Shown here: positions 55,352 through 64,000 of the stretch, piece after piece
Position numbering within the stretch: the first letter of the stretch is position 1
Layout of the letters: each line of letters opens with the position of its first letter
Origin: Polaribacter septentrionalilitoris
GTDB taxonomy: Bacteria > Bacteroidota > Bacteroidia > Flavobacteriales > Flavobacteriaceae
DNA: 64,000 nucleotides
Assembly: GCF_009832745.1 (NCBI RefSeq)
Contig: NZ_VRMJ01000046.1
Coordinates: forward strand, 62,001-126,000
Reading direction: 5' to 3'
Translations under genes and position numbers: made by a program
The notes under the pieces: generated by a model
The model's database searches: none
Seen by the model: the letters and a program-made list of their open reading frames with translations, nothing else
What the model was told of the DNA's origin: nothing

Positions 55352-58303
55352 CTATTTTTTTATTGTTTTTCCAATAACAAAATACATTCTACTTTCTTCA
55401 GGTACATCACCATCACTATTTCCTGCCATAATAATGCTTTCTCCTTTTTTAGCTACTCTTTTAAAGAGCGACATTTTAACGCCACCTAAATTAACATCAT
55501 CTCCTGTATCTATATAATCTTTAGTTAAAAATACGGGTCTTTCTACTCTATCATCATGCCCAACATAAATAACCATGTCTTTACCAGCAATAAATTGCAA
55601 CTGGTCTCTTGCCCAATATTTTCCATCAGAATTTGGGACTCTAATATATTCTGAACCCACTAAATATCTAGGAATTACAGTATAGTTATGCTCCATATCT
55701 GTATAGGCTTTTTTACCCCAATGCACATTTTTTCTGAGTGCAGCTTTTCCATTTCCTGTATAACTGAACTTGGTAAACAAGTCACTTTTGTTTACTCTAG
55801 CAGGATTGTAAGGTGCTGTTTTTGGTGTGTAAATTGGTAAGGGTTCTTCTATATTTGAAGCTATGTTATACACTTGAGGAAGTAATGTAGACATTCCGTT
55901 TTCTATAGCTACAGGTTGTGAGGTTATGGTAATTGTATCCGACTTTAAACCATCATCAGTGGTAGCTGTAATAGTTACATCACCAGCTTGTAACATAGAA
56001 CGAATTGCCACACGATTAATACCTGCTTCTGCATCTAAAAACAAATTGTTTGTGGTATTTGCTTTTCCACTATTGTAACCACCTCTCCAAATTCCTGGTC
56101 CTGATATTGTAAAATCAACTTTATTTCTTCCTAAAGGATGTCTGTTTCCATCTTTATCTACAATTTCAAAATCAACTAAAGCAATATCTGAACCATTGGC
56201 CAACCAACCTTTTGGGCCAACTATTGACGTTAATTTTATAGCAACTGGTTCTCCAACTGTTTTTTTAGTTTGAGTTACCAACAATTTGTCATTTAAATAT
56301 CCTTCTACTTTAATTTCTCCCTCTTCAAACTCAATATTAGGAAATTTATATAAATACCCATTATCTGCTTTTTCATCTGTACCAATTAATTTGTTATTAA
56401 TATATAGTTTTACTTTTGTACAGTTAGAAACTACATACATGGTTTTTTTAGTTCCTTTTTCGTAATTCCAATGACCAATTACGTGAATTTGAGGTTCTGG
56501 TCTCCACATTGCTTTTGTAGCGTAAAAAGCTTCTTTTTTTAATCGTACAGCATCAACCTCGCCACTTGCTCTGGTAACTTCTGTTGGATTTCTTCCTCCA
56601 TGAGGTCCATCAGAAAAAACCCAATTGGCACCACCACTATGATAGGATTTTTTACCCATTTTGTCCCACCAATCTTCTACTTGACGCACTGCAAACACTT
56701 CTGAACCAATTTTATAAACGTTTCTAGAAATATTTGGGTGAGTCCAAAAATTATCATCTGGTGTAAATTTATCCCAAACACGTCTTGAACCTTCGTCTCT
56801 TAAATATTCACTTTCTATTAACGGCAAATGAGCATATTCTCTTTGCCATCCTTCAGTACCAATTTCGATAGAAATATAAGGTTCTGAGTCTTCTTTTACA
56901 TCTGCTCTTCTGTTCCCCATCAATCGTTTTCCATGAGGATCATAAGTTTTTATGATGTCTAAAATTTCTTTATAATGTGCCTCAGTTTCTGCCCAGTTAC
57001 CACCTTCCCAAATAAATATTGATGGATGATTTCTGTAATACACAATCATATCTCTAAAAGCAGCAATTCTAATATCCCAAGTTTCTCCTTCATCTTGAGA
57101 TTCTCCACTAACCCCTGGCATTAAGGTTACAAAACCATATTTGTCTCCCATTGCAATTTCTGCTGGAGAACCTGCACAATGTCCCCAACGTATAAAATTA
57201 CCACCTGCTTCGTCCATTAAACGATAGGTAAATTCTTTTAACCAATCTGGTTGTGCTGCTCCTAAACCAGCCCATCCTGCAGTTGGTTTTTGTCCCCAAC
57301 CATGTAGTTTTGCATATTCTCCATTGTTATGAAAACCTGTGTCTTTATCAAACTTAAAAGTTCTTATTCCTAAAGGAGTGGTATAGCTATCTAACTCTTT
57401 TTTACCTTCTTTTAAAGTGGTTACCACTTGATATAGGTATGGTTTTCTTGTATACCATAAGTTTGGTTTTTTGATTTTATTTTTTGTTGAAAACGTAAAA
57501 GTTTCTCCTGCTTTTAAAGTTTGCGTTTTTTTAGTACAACTTACCTCTTTACCTTCTGCATCAATAATTTTAGCTTCGAAAGTAATTTTTTTCTCTTCTG
57601 ATGATTCATTTACAGTTTCTGCTGAAATATGAACATCTGCTTTCTTTTTTGATATGTTTTCTGCGTGTACATACGTACCCACAGTTTTTAAATTATCGTA
57701 CAAAGGCAATGTAATATGAACAGGGTTCATTACGTGTAAAAACACATTCCTGTAAATTCCACCATGGTTTGGATGCCAATGTTCATGATGCCAAACTAGT
57801 GGAAAGTTATCTCTAAAATGTTCGCCTCTATCGTTATTTACTTTTACTGCAATAATATTTTCTTGACCATCAAACTTTAAATGTTTAGAAATATCGTATC
57901 CAAAAGGAATAAAACCTGTTTTATTGGTTCCTAAATATGTTCCATTGATATACACATCTGCAATTTGACGAACCGATTCAAACTCAATATATATTTTTTT
58001 ACCTGCTTCTGACTTTGGCAGTTTAAAATGCTTTCTATACCAAACTGTTCCTCTAAATTGATTTTTTTCTCCAATATGTTTTCCAATACTTAAATCGTCA
58101 AAAGTATCTACATCATTAAACGTATGAGGCGTACTAATTGTAGACCAACTTGAATCGTCATAATTTACCAATTGAGCGTTAGTTGGGTTTGCTTTGATAA
58201 ATTTCCAATCTGGGTTAAAATTGTATTTTGTTCTACTTTGTTGCGCATTTAGTTGCAACACAAAACATATAAATGCAAGTACAATTGTTGATTTTTTAAT
58301 CAT
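55352..58303 (-). CDS. GH2-family glycosidase with altered acid/base motif
   Basis: A 983-residue exported GH2: signal peptide (ending LQLNAQ), sugar-binding domain (about 30-200, GTVWYRKHFKLPKSEAGKKI), immunoglobulin-like domain (about 200-305), TIM barrel (about 305-620) and further Ig-like domains to the C-terminus. The barrel has NHPSIFIWEGGNWAETEAHY where GH2 enzymes normally have a GNE motif: Trp437 replaces the Glu. Glu433 (IWE) or Glu439 could serve instead. Glu497 and Glu499 in LIESEYLRDEG are candidates for the nucleophile. Specificity is open; beta-galactosidase or beta-glucuronidase names would be guesses. It is co-transcribed with the small lipoprotein 5 bp upstream. Confidence 0.88.
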   Translation of the reverse strand: MIKKSTIVLAFICFVLQLNAQQSRTKYNFNPDWKFIKANPTNAQLVNYDDSSWSTISTPHTFNDVDTFDDLSIGKHIGEKNQFRGTVWYRKHFKLPKSEAGKKIYIEFESVRQIADVYINGTYLGTNKTGFIPFGYDISKHLKFDGQENIIAVKVNNDRGEHFRDNFPLVWHHEHWHPNHGGIYRNVFLHVMNPVHITLPLYDNLKTVGTYVHAENISKKKADVHISAETVNESSEEKKITFEAKIIDAEGKEVSCTKKTQTLKAGETFTFSTKNKIKKPNLWYTRKPYLYQVVTTLKEGKKELDSYTTPLGIRTFKFDKDTGFHNNGEYAKLHGWGQKPTAGWAGLGAAQPDWLKEFTYRLMDEAGGNFIRWGHCAGSPAEIAMGDKYGFVTLMPGVSGESQDEGETWDIRIAAFRDMIVYYRNHPSIFIWEGGNWAETEAHYKEILDIIKTYDPHGKRLMGNRRADVKEDSEPYISIEIGTEGWQREYAHLPLIESEYLRDEGSRRVWDKFTPDDNFWTHPNISRNVYKIGSEVFAVRQVEDWWDKMGKKSYHSGGANWVFSDGPHGGRNPTEVTRASGEVDAVRLKKEAFYATKAMWRPEPQIHVIGHWNYEKGTKKTMYVVSNCTKVKLYINNKLIGTDEKADNGYLYKFPNIEFEEGEIKVEGYLNDKLLVTQTKKTVGEPVAIKLTSIVGPKGWLANGSDIALVDFEIVDKDGNRHPLGRNKVDFTISGPGIWRGGYNSGKANTTNNLFLDAEAGINRVAIRSMLQAGDVTITATTDDGLKSDTITITSQPVAIENGMSTLLPQVYNIASNIEEPLPIYTPKTAPYNPARVNKSDLFTKFSYTGNGKAALRKNVHWGKKAYTDMEHNYTVIPRYLVGSEYIRVPNSDGKYWARDQLQFIAGKDMVIYVGHDDRVERPVFLTKDYIDTGDDVNLGGVKMSLFKRVAKKGESIIMAGNSDGDVPEESRMYFVIGKTIKK

Positions 58304-58308
58304 TTTTA

Positions 58309-58968
58309 TTATTGAATTTTAAAAAGTTCTTTTGCTTTTTTAGCATTGAATTTATCTACGTTATAAAGAATAATATAATCTATACTAAATCGTTTTGATC
58401 TACCTGAGATGGTTAATGTATATTGCTCTCCTTTTTTTAGTCTGTAGACAAACTGGTTATACACATGTCTATCTTTTTCTGCTGTTGATGCCCAATGCCA
58501 TTCTAATTCTGCAGTTTCATCATTACCATCTTGCAAAATTTTGATGTCTCTTTTTAAATCTTTAGTTTTTAATTGACTTGCAGACTCAAAGTCCCCTGAA
58601 AGTCTTACAAAAGCATCATTACACCAATCGCTTTTTACTCCTTCTAATCTTTTGCTAGACATTAGCATTAATTGAAAATTCCCGTTTTCAGATGCTGTCA
58701 ATGTGTATTCTAATGGTGAGTTGGGTTTGCCTGTAATAGGTTTATTTCCCATAAATTCTAGATAACTGCCATTAGAAGCTCCTTTTACATAATTAGCATC
58801 CCCTTTTTTTACAAGTTGCCATTTTTGTAAATTTGACTCGGTTTTTTCTGCTTCTAGAAAAACATAATCATTCTTAGTAATCTTACTTTTTGGAAATTGC
58901 TGTGTTTTACATCCTAAAATGGTAAATAGTGCTATTAAAATGAGTACACTTGTTTGGTGAATTTTCAT
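58309..58968 (-). CDS. Small lipoprotein with carbohydrate-binding-like beta-sandwich
   Basis: A 219-residue lipoprotein (signal ending FTILGC). The mature part (YVFLEAEKTESNLQKWQLVK, SNGSYLEFMGN, NGNFQLMLMSSKRLEG, then YTLTISGRSKRFSIDYIIL) has the order of strands seen in CBM6/35-type and related galactose-binding folds, including the opening FLEAE block and a closing hydrophobic strand with ID. No catalytic domain is present. It is the first gene of a two-gene operon, 5 bp before the GH2, so it may hold substrate for that enzyme or act as a small surface or periplasmic binding protein. I do not know a named family for it. Confidence 0.68.
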   Translation of the reverse strand: MKIHQTSVLILIALFTILGCKTQQFPKSKITKNDYVFLEAEKTESNLQKWQLVKKGDANYVKGASNGSYLEFMGNKPITGKPNSPLEYTLTASENGNFQLMLMSSKRLEGVKSDWCNDAFVRLSGDFESASQLKTKDLKRDIKILQDGNDETAELEWHWASTAEKDRHVYNQFVYRLKKGEQYTLTISGRSKRFSIDYIILYNVDKFNAKKAKELFKIQ

Positions 58969-59044
58969 TCGTCTTAATTAAAAATTTAAATAATATGATA
59001 ATTTAGTTAACCAAAACAAATTTAAAAACGAAAACTCAATTTAA

Positions 59045-59062
59045 TATCCTGTAGTGTTAGGA
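59045..59062 (-). promoter_or_regulatory. Tandem operator-like element, GH2 operon
   Basis: TATCCTGT (59045-59052) with a degenerate second half TGTTAGGA (59055-59062), 10-bp spacing, 76 bp upstream of the start at 58968. Confidence 0.55.
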
Positions 59063-59071
59063 TTTAAAATA

Positions 59072-59109
59072 AAAAACACAAATTAATTGTAAAACTAATT
59101 TGTGTTTTT
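59072..59109 (-). terminator. Rho-independent terminator of the third PL28 gene
   Basis: A perfect 14-bp stem (AAAAACACAAATTA / TAATTTGTGTTTTT) with a 10-nt loop, 25 bp after the stop codon at 59135. Confidence 0.85.
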
Positions 59110-59134
59110 CTAAGTTTGATAGGCTTTTTATAAA

Positions 59135-60655
59135 TTATTCTATAACTATCTTTTTATTTAATTTACCAGTTTTAGTTTCTAATTGAACAATATAAACACC
59201 GGTTGATAAATTTGGTAAAGCAAGTTCTTTAACGCCTGTTATATTGAAGTTTGAAGTCATTACTTGTTTCCCCATTATATTGAATAGTTTAACACTCGTA
59301 TCTCCTTGAGATAAACCAACAATTCTTAATGTTGAAGGATTCGATTTATAAATACTTATACTGCTTAACAATTCTGTATCTGTTGACAACGCTGATGTTT
59401 TTGTATGAAGATAAAAACGTCCTTCTGTAGATTTTTCTAATACTGTTGCTACATATTTAGCATTAGCTTCGTCTAATTTTGTAAACGTATTTTTTAATCT
59501 ATCTTCTAAATATACATTGTGACTAGCAGGTACATTTAAAGTTTCGGCAGTAAAAGTAATTTGTGAATTTGCCTCAGCAGAAACTCCTATAGGAACAATC
59601 ATATCTTCAAAATTTGAATCCGGTAATGATTGGATTGCTAATTTCTTACTAACATCTTTTTCTACAAGATTTGTATATACTTGAAAAGACGAGGCATAAC
59701 CACCGAATATAGAGCTATCGTAACCATTATCAAAAGATATTGTAGCATTATCTGTATAGATTATTGAAGTACTTCTCTTTAATTTACCTGCAGCAACACC
59801 TAACTTTATCTCGAATCTTTTTAAAGAAGATGTAGATTTTAAATAAGTATTTCCTGATGTAGATTTCATTGCTTTGGTAAATGAAAAAGTTCCTCCTCCT
59901 GGTTTAGCCTTTACAAAAAAGCCTTGAATACCTGGCATTTTATAGGAAGCACTATTTAAATTGTGTGTAACCCAAGATGCGTTAACACTATCCCATATCC
60001 AAATTGTATCTTCTGCTAAAATATCAGAACCATTAGTACCATTTACTCTTAAAATATTATTAGTCCCATCTGCTGCATCATTTACATTTAAATAACCTAT
60101 AAGCGGATTTCCTAACAAGTTGAATCCATTTCCTGCATCAGAAATAGTAATATCTACAGGAAAAGCTGATCTTAACACACCTCTTTGATAGTAATCTGGT
60201 TTTGAGTTGTCTCCTGCATTATTTTTCTTTAAAAGATGTCCTTCTCCTTCTTCTATCTGGACAGTATTACCAGGCTCTGAAGCAGATGAATAATACACAT
60301 ACTTAGAACCAGAGGCATTACCATCATTATAAGAAGCTATGGAGAACTTACCTCCTTTTGTTACAATATGTGTAGAGTTCTTGCCTGTTATTTCATTAAT
60401 TCTTGAATCTTTTACAGGAGATGATATTAAAGCCCAAGCATCATTTTTTGGCAATCTATGTCTCACAAACACTCTCTTACCTGTTGATCCTGCATTTAAA
60501 CTTCCATAAGTAAATGAACCTAATTCACCAAATTGTGCGTAAAATGCCATACCATCTTGAGATCTATCAATACTTACAGTTCCACTTACTGTTACTACAG
60601 AACCATCATCAACTCTTAGTTGTGCTGGATTAGCTCCAATTGATAGAGATTTCAT
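59135..60655 (-). repeat. Copy A of the shared T9SS C-terminal region
   Basis: Aligns without a gap (constant offset 3310) with 62445-63965. The middle (about 59691-60530) is nearly identical at DNA level, with only a couple of differences found by eye, while the outer parts show many. Confidence 0.88.
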
Positions 60656-62146
60656 TTCTGCAGTTACTCCGTTTTTAATTCTTACAGCATGATTAACAAT
60701 TACATCGTCTGCTGACGTTGGTACTGCACCTCCATCCCAAACTGTTGTATCTGTCCAGTCTCCTGCTTTTGTGGATGTATGTGTCACTGAGGGTGTTGGA
60801 ATTGCATTTAATAATTCTATTTTTTGAATGATGATACTGCTTGTTGTTGCAATACTTGCATCATCTCTGTTTGCACCACCAGTATCTCTCATCTGAATTT
60901 CAAAATAATCAATATTTGAAGTATGCCCATTCCATTCAGCTTCATCAATTTCAAAATAATATGTAGAAGAAGTGCTGACATTTGCAGGTATTTCAGACCA
61001 ACTACCACTACTATAAAACTTATTCCCTGCTTCACTAGATTTAGGGTAAACAAGCCTTATATTTATAGGCTCTGAAGTTGTGTTAGTTAATGAAAGTGCC
61101 AAAAATTTATTGGTTTTTGAAATACTTACTGAGGCATTTTTTATTTTTGGCGAGTTATCTGCTGCCCAAGCTAATTCAAGACCTTCTGTAACGATAGTTG
61201 TGCTTAATGTATTGTTCCCTTTTACCCAACCAAGTGCGTCTTGATCTGTTTTAAAGTCATAAGTTTGTGTTGATGCTGGGGGATCTGTAACTGCATTTTC
61301 ATTTTTTTGATAGGTAGTGTTTGCCCATCTAATTTGTGCTCTACCTCCTTTAACTCGGTAAGCCCCATATCTAATACCAGATTCTGTTCCTTTTTCTGGT
61401 TCTGGGATATTCCAATTGAACGTATTTCCTCCTATAATTGCATCAGAATAGTGTATTTTTTTTGATACATCATTAGGATCTTGTCTAAAACCGACTTCGA
61501 GTGTAATATTAGTTTCCGCATTTTTTAGCACATTTGTAAGAAAGACTAACGTTCTTCCACTTGCACCTGAACCTCCTCTAAAGTTTATTTGTTCTCTATA
61601 AATATCGAAAGAAACTTGATTGCCACTGCCGTCTAAAACAGGTTTTGCTAGATACAAACAAATGGCTGGGTCTGGAGAACCTCCACCACCTGTATGCTTT
61701 CCTTTAGTTTGCATAATATAAGTACCATCGTTACCTGTTCCAGATGCATCACCTACTTCAAGAATTCTTACAGTTCCTGTAAACTTAGCATAACTCCCTA
61801 CACCTGTGGCTTGAGATCTTGGTAAGGATCTTTCTATTCTAGGTTGTAGCGTATTTGGTGCATCCCAGTGATTTGAGCCATTTGTAATATTATAAACACC
61901 CCAAGTACTACCATTAACATTACTTTCTGAATAATCAGCGTAACAACTTCTGTCATCAACAGTACCAACATTAACAGAGTTTTGAATATCTACATTTCTT
62001 GTGTTTGTGTTTTCGAATTGACCTGAAGAAGGACAGGAAAGATCTGAATTTGTGTCTTCATCTGGCGCTACAGTTTGTGCGCTTATAACAATTGAAAAGA
62101 AAACAAAAACAAAAAAAACTCCTTTTTTTATCCTATGATTTTCCAT
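59135..62146 (-). CDS. PL28-type ulvan lyase with large T9SS-associated C-terminal region
   Basis: A 1003-residue exported enzyme: signal peptide (ending IVISAQ), PL28 domain (about 27-283; [61 protein letters not shown]), a beta-sandwich that could bind carbohydrate (about 295-440, [20 protein letters not shown]), a short beta-helix-like segment ([20 protein letters not shown]), a long region seen in T9SS cargo ([29 protein letters not shown]) and a C-terminal sorting domain ([11 protein letters not shown]). Its last 506 residues align without a gap with the partial protein at 62445-64000. A terminator-like hairpin lies 24 bp upstream of its start codon, and no tandem operator is seen. Confidence 0.92.
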   Translation of the reverse strand: MENHRIKKGVFFVFVFFSIVISAQTVAPDEDTNSDLSCPSSGQFENTNTRNVDIQNSVNVGTVDDRSCYADYSESNVNGSTWGVYNITNGSNHWDAPNTLQPRIERSLPRSQATGVGSYAKFTGTVRILEVGDASGTGNDGTYIMQTKGKHTGGGGSPDPAICLYLAKPVLDGSGNQVSFDIYREQINFRGGSGASGRTLVFLTNVLKNAETNITLEVGFRQDPNDVSKKIHYSDAIIGGNTFNWNIPEPEKGTESGIRYGAYRVKGGRAQIRWANTTYQKNENAVTDPPASTQTYDFKTDQDALGWVKGNNTLSTTIVTEGLELAWAADNSPKIKNASVSISKTNKFLALSLTNTTSEPINIRLVYPKSSEAGNKFYSSGSWSEIPANVSTSSTYYFEIDEAEWNGHTSNIDYFEIQMRDTGGANRDDASIATTSSIIIQKIELLNAIPTPSVTHTSTKAGDWTDTTVWDGGAVPTSADDVIVNHAVRIKNGVTAEMKSLSIGANPAQLRVDDGSVVTVSGTVSIDRSQDGMAFYAQFGELGSFTYGSLNAGSTGKRVFVRHRLPKNDAWALISSPVKDSRINEITGKNSTHIVTKGGKFSIASYNDGNASGSKYVYYSSASEPGNTVQIEEGEGHLLKKNNAGDNSKPDYYQRGVLRSAFPVDITISDAGNGFNLLGNPLIGYLNVNDAADGTNNILRVNGTNGSDILAEDTIWIWDSVNASWVTHNLNSASYKMPGIQGFFVKAKPGGGTFSFTKAMKSTSGNTYLKSTSSLKRFEIKLGVAAGKLKRSTSIIYTDNATISFDNGYDSSIFGGYASSFQVYTNLVEKDVSKKLAIQSLPDSNFEDMIVPIGVSAEANSQITFTAETLNVPASHNVYLEDRLKNTFTKLDEANAKYVATVLEKSTEGRFYLHTKTSALSTDTELLSSISIYKSNPSTLRIVGLSQGDTSVKLFNIMGKQVMTSNFNITGVKELALPNLSTGVYIVQLETKTGKLNKKIVIE

Positions 62147-62170
62147 ATTTTTTTTGATAATATTTCTTAA

Positions 62171-62208
62171 AAAAACACCAATTTAATATGTATTAAATTG
62201 GTGTTTTT
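62171..62208 (-). terminator. Perfect 18-bp hairpin between the 59-residue gene and the PL28 gene
   Basis: Arms 62171-62188 and 62191-62208 (AAAAACACCAATTTAATA and its complement) with a nominal 2-nt loop and A/T runs at the edges. It lies 24 bp after the small gene and 24 bp before the PL28 start, so it is either a full terminator or an attenuating structure. Confidence 0.82.
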
Positions 62209-62231
62209 AGTTAACGTATGAATTCTTTTAT

Positions 62232-62411
62232 TTAAAACCCAGTACCAGGAGCCTCTGGACTTTGAGCCTGTGCTTTTTGCGGGTTTAAAATCATATACGT
62301 TCCTAGTGCAGTTAATGCCGCATATTTACCGTAATTCCCAATCTTTTTAATGGCTTCTTTACGTGTAATCTCTTCTGTATTTTTTTGAGTGTTTTTTATA
62401 TTTTTATCCAT
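62232..62411 (-). CDS. 59-residue exported peptide with Tat-like signal
   Basis: A small gene encoding a basic N-terminus with TRKEAIKKIGNYGKY, a hydrophobic segment (AALTALGTYMIL), NPQKAQAQ and a short tail SPEAPGTGF. The pattern resembles a Tat-type signal peptide with TRKEAIKK in the place of the twin arginine, leaving only about ten residues after the AQA cleavage-like site. From memory, similar small peptides occur in flavobacteria near secreted proteins, but I cannot name the family. It lies between the two T9SS genes, 33 bp after one and 85 bp before the other. My reading of a T run near 62275 leaves the exact 3' end uncertain by about one base. Function unknown. Confidence 0.62.
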   Translation of the reverse strand: MDKNIKNTQKNTEEITRKEAIKKIGNYGKYAALTALGTYMILNPQKAQAQSPEAPGTGF

Positions 62412-62444
62412 GGTGTTTTGTTTTTTAAGTTAATTAATGGTCGA

Positions 62445-63965
62445 TTATTCTAAGACTATCTTTTTATTCAATTTTCCAGTTTCAGTTTCTAATTGAACAA
62501 TGTAAACACCCTTAGACAATTTTGGTAAAGAGATTTCTTTTACACCATTAGCGCTAAATGAAGTACTTAATACTTGTTTACCTAATACATTATATAAACT
62601 AACATTTGTATTTCCTTGAGATAAACCAACAATTCTTAAAGTAGCAGCATTCGATTTATAAATACTCACACTATTTAACAATTCTGTATCTGTTGACAAC
62701 GCTGATGTTTTTGTATGAAGATAAAAACGCCCTTCTGTAGATTTTTCTGATACTGTTGCTACATATTTAGCATTAGCTTCGTCTAATTTTGTAAACGTAT
62801 TTTTTAATCTATCTTCTAAATATACATTGTGACCAGTAGGTACATTTAAAGTTTCGGCAGTAAAAGTAATTTGTGAATTTGCCTCAGCAGAAACTCCAAT
62901 AGGAACAATCATATCTTCATATTTTTCATTTGGTAATGATTGTATTGCTAGCTTTTTATTAACATCTTTTCCTACAAGATTTGTATATACTTGAAAAGAC
63001 GAGGCATAACCACCGAATATAGAGCTATCGTAACCATTATCAAAAGATATTGTAGCATTATCTGCATAGATTATTGAAGTACTTCTCTTTAATTTACCTG
63101 CAGCAACACCTAACTTTATCTCGAATCTTTTTAAAGAAGATGTAGATTTTAAATAAGTATTTCCTGATGTAGATTTCATTGCTTTGGTAAATGAAAAAGT
63201 TCCTCCTCCTGGTTTAGCCTTTACAAAAAAGCCTTGAATACCTGGCATTTTATAGGAAGCACTATTTAAATTGTGTGTAACCCAAGATGCGTTAACACTA
63301 TCCCATATCCAAATTGTATCTTCTGCTAAAATATCAGAACCATTAGTACCATTTACTCTTAAAATATTATTAGTCCCATCTGCTGCATCATTTACATTTA
63401 AATAACCTATAAGCGGATTTCCTAACAAGTTGAATCCATTTCCTGCATCAGAAATAGTAATATCTACAGGAAAAGCTGATCTTAACACACCTCTTTGATA
63501 GTAATCTGGTTTTGAGTTGTCTCCTACATTATTTTTCTTTAAAAGATGTCCTTCTCCTTCTTCTATCTGGACAGTATTACCAGGCTCTGAAGCAGATGAA
63601 TAATACACATACTTAGAACCAGAGGCATTACCATCATTATAAGAAGCTATGGAGAACTTACCTCCTTTTGTTACAATATGTGTAGAGTTCTTGCCTGTTA
63701 TTTCATTAATTCTTGAATCTTTTACAGGAGATGATATTAAAGCCCAAGCATCATTTTTTGGCAATCTATGTCTCACAAACACTCTCTTACCTGTTGATCC
63801 TGCATTTAAACTTCCATAAGTAAATGAACCTAATTCTCCAAATTGCGCATAAAATGCTATACCATCTTGTGACCTTGTGATACTTACTTCTCCAGTTACT
63901 TCTACGCTCGATTCATTATCAATTCTAAGTTGACCAGGGTGCCCTCCAATTGAAAGTGATTTCAT
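62445..63965 (-). repeat. Copy B of the shared T9SS C-terminal region
   Basis: The partner of 59135-60655. 63001-63840 is almost base-for-base the same as 59691-60530; differences seen are at about 63065 and 63525. Confidence 0.88.
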
Positions 63966-64000
63966 TTCTGCTGTTACATTTTTTTTTACTCTAACAGCGT
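62445..64000 (-). CDS. T9SS-secreted protein, C-terminal part (cut by window edge)
   Basis: The frame is open from the right edge (64000) to the stop at 62445; Met at 63965 is internal, because the upstream codons read AVRVKKNVTAE, matching [11 protein letters not shown] in the PL28 protein at 59135. Only the T9SS-associated region is visible: the beta-helix-like start, the [14 protein letters not shown] and [15 protein letters not shown] blocks and the terminal sorting domain ([33 protein letters not shown]). By analogy the missing N-terminus may be another PL28 or related secreted enzyme, but this cannot be told from here. It is followed at 33 bp by the 59-residue gene. Confidence 0.85.
   Translation of the reverse strand, partial: AVRVKKNVTAEMKSLSIGGHPGQLRIDNESSVEVTGEVSITRSQDGIAFYAQFGELGSFTYGSLNAGSTGKRVFVRHRLPKNDAWALISSPVKDSRINEITGKNSTHIVTKGGKFSIASYNDGNASGSKYVYYSSASEPGNTVQIEEGEGHLLKKNNVGDNSKPDYYQRGVLRSAFPVDITISDAGNGFNLLGNPLIGYLNVNDAADGTNNILRVNGTNGSDILAEDTIWIWDSVNASWVTHNLNSASYKMPGIQGFFVKAKPGGGTFSFTKAMKSTSGNTYLKSTSSLKRFEIKLGVAAGKLKRSTSIIYADNATISFDNGYDSSIFGGYASSFQVYTNLVGKDVNKKLAIQSLPNEKYEDMIVPIGVSAEANSQITFTAETLNVPTGHNVYLEDRLKNTFTKLDEANAKYVATVSEKSTEGRFYLHTKTSALSTDTELLNSVSIYKSNAATLRIVGLSQGNTNVSLYNVLGKQVLSTSFSANGVKEISLPKLSKGVYIVQLETETGKLNKKIVLE

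Noticed and set aside
1..64000. tRNA, rRNA, CRISPR arrays, riboswitches, prophage or defence genes
   Set aside because: No cloverleaf-like, rRNA-like or regularly spaced repeat sequence and no phage or defence-type protein was seen on reading both strands; the window is an enzyme locus with one IS.

Overview
This window reads as one continuous stretch of a large polysaccharide utilisation locus (PUL) from a marine member of the Flavobacteriaceae (Bacteroidota). Supporting signs are the AT-rich DNA, Bacteroidota-type lipoprotein signals, many C-terminal type IX secretion (T9SS) sorting domains with YPNP motifs, and a hybrid two-component regulator. The predicted target is ulvan, the sulfated rhamnose/uronic acid/xylose polysaccharide of green algae: three proteins carry a PL28-type ulvan lyase domain, two carry the BNR_4 propeller of PL24/25/37-type ulvan lyases, and one resembles the heparinase-like PL40 group. 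No SusC/SusD pair, transporter or central-metabolism gene lies in the window, so the locus continues outside it.

Layout. 1-15649 (minus strand) is a six-gene operon of alpha-L-rhamnosidases: five GH78 genes and a GH106 gene cut by the left edge. A divergent AraC-type regulator (15894-16778) follows. 16852-33284 (minus) holds a Tat-type lipoprotein with a probable alpha/alpha-toroid fold, an S1 sulfatase, a PL28 lyase, two BNR_4 lyases and a second GH106. 33576-34508 (plus) is a surface-lipoprotein PL28. 34571-43635 (minus) holds a small membrane protein, a PL40-like lyase, a GH3 and a beta-helix protein. An IS3-family element sits at 43809-45168. Then, all on minus: a small T9SS protein, the hybrid two-component regulator (46274-50341), a GH105-GH3-GH43 operon, a GH2 plus small lipoprotein operon, a third PL28, a 59-residue peptide gene missed by a 60-residue cutoff, and a T9SS protein cut by the right edge.

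How it may work together (inference). Lyases exported by T9SS or anchored on the outer surface cut ulvan into unsaturated oligosaccharides. The sulfatase removes sulfate, GH105 removes the 4,5-unsaturated uronate, and GH78/GH106/GH3/GH43/GH2 exo-enzymes, mostly predicted periplasmic lipoproteins, release rhamnose, xylose and uronic acids. A tandem operator-like element, two TATCCTGT/TATCCTGA-type half-sites at exactly 10-bp spacing, lies upstream of twelve transcription units and always points towards its gene. It is the best candidate for a locus-wide regulatory code read by the hybrid two-component protein or the AraC regulator.

Other notable points are a roughly 140-residue lectin-like module repeated in three lyases, an orphan T9SS tail fragment, an almost identical 840-bp segment shared by two T9SS genes, and a GH2 with an altered acid/base motif. 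Function calls are from sequence reading only; no database search was run.
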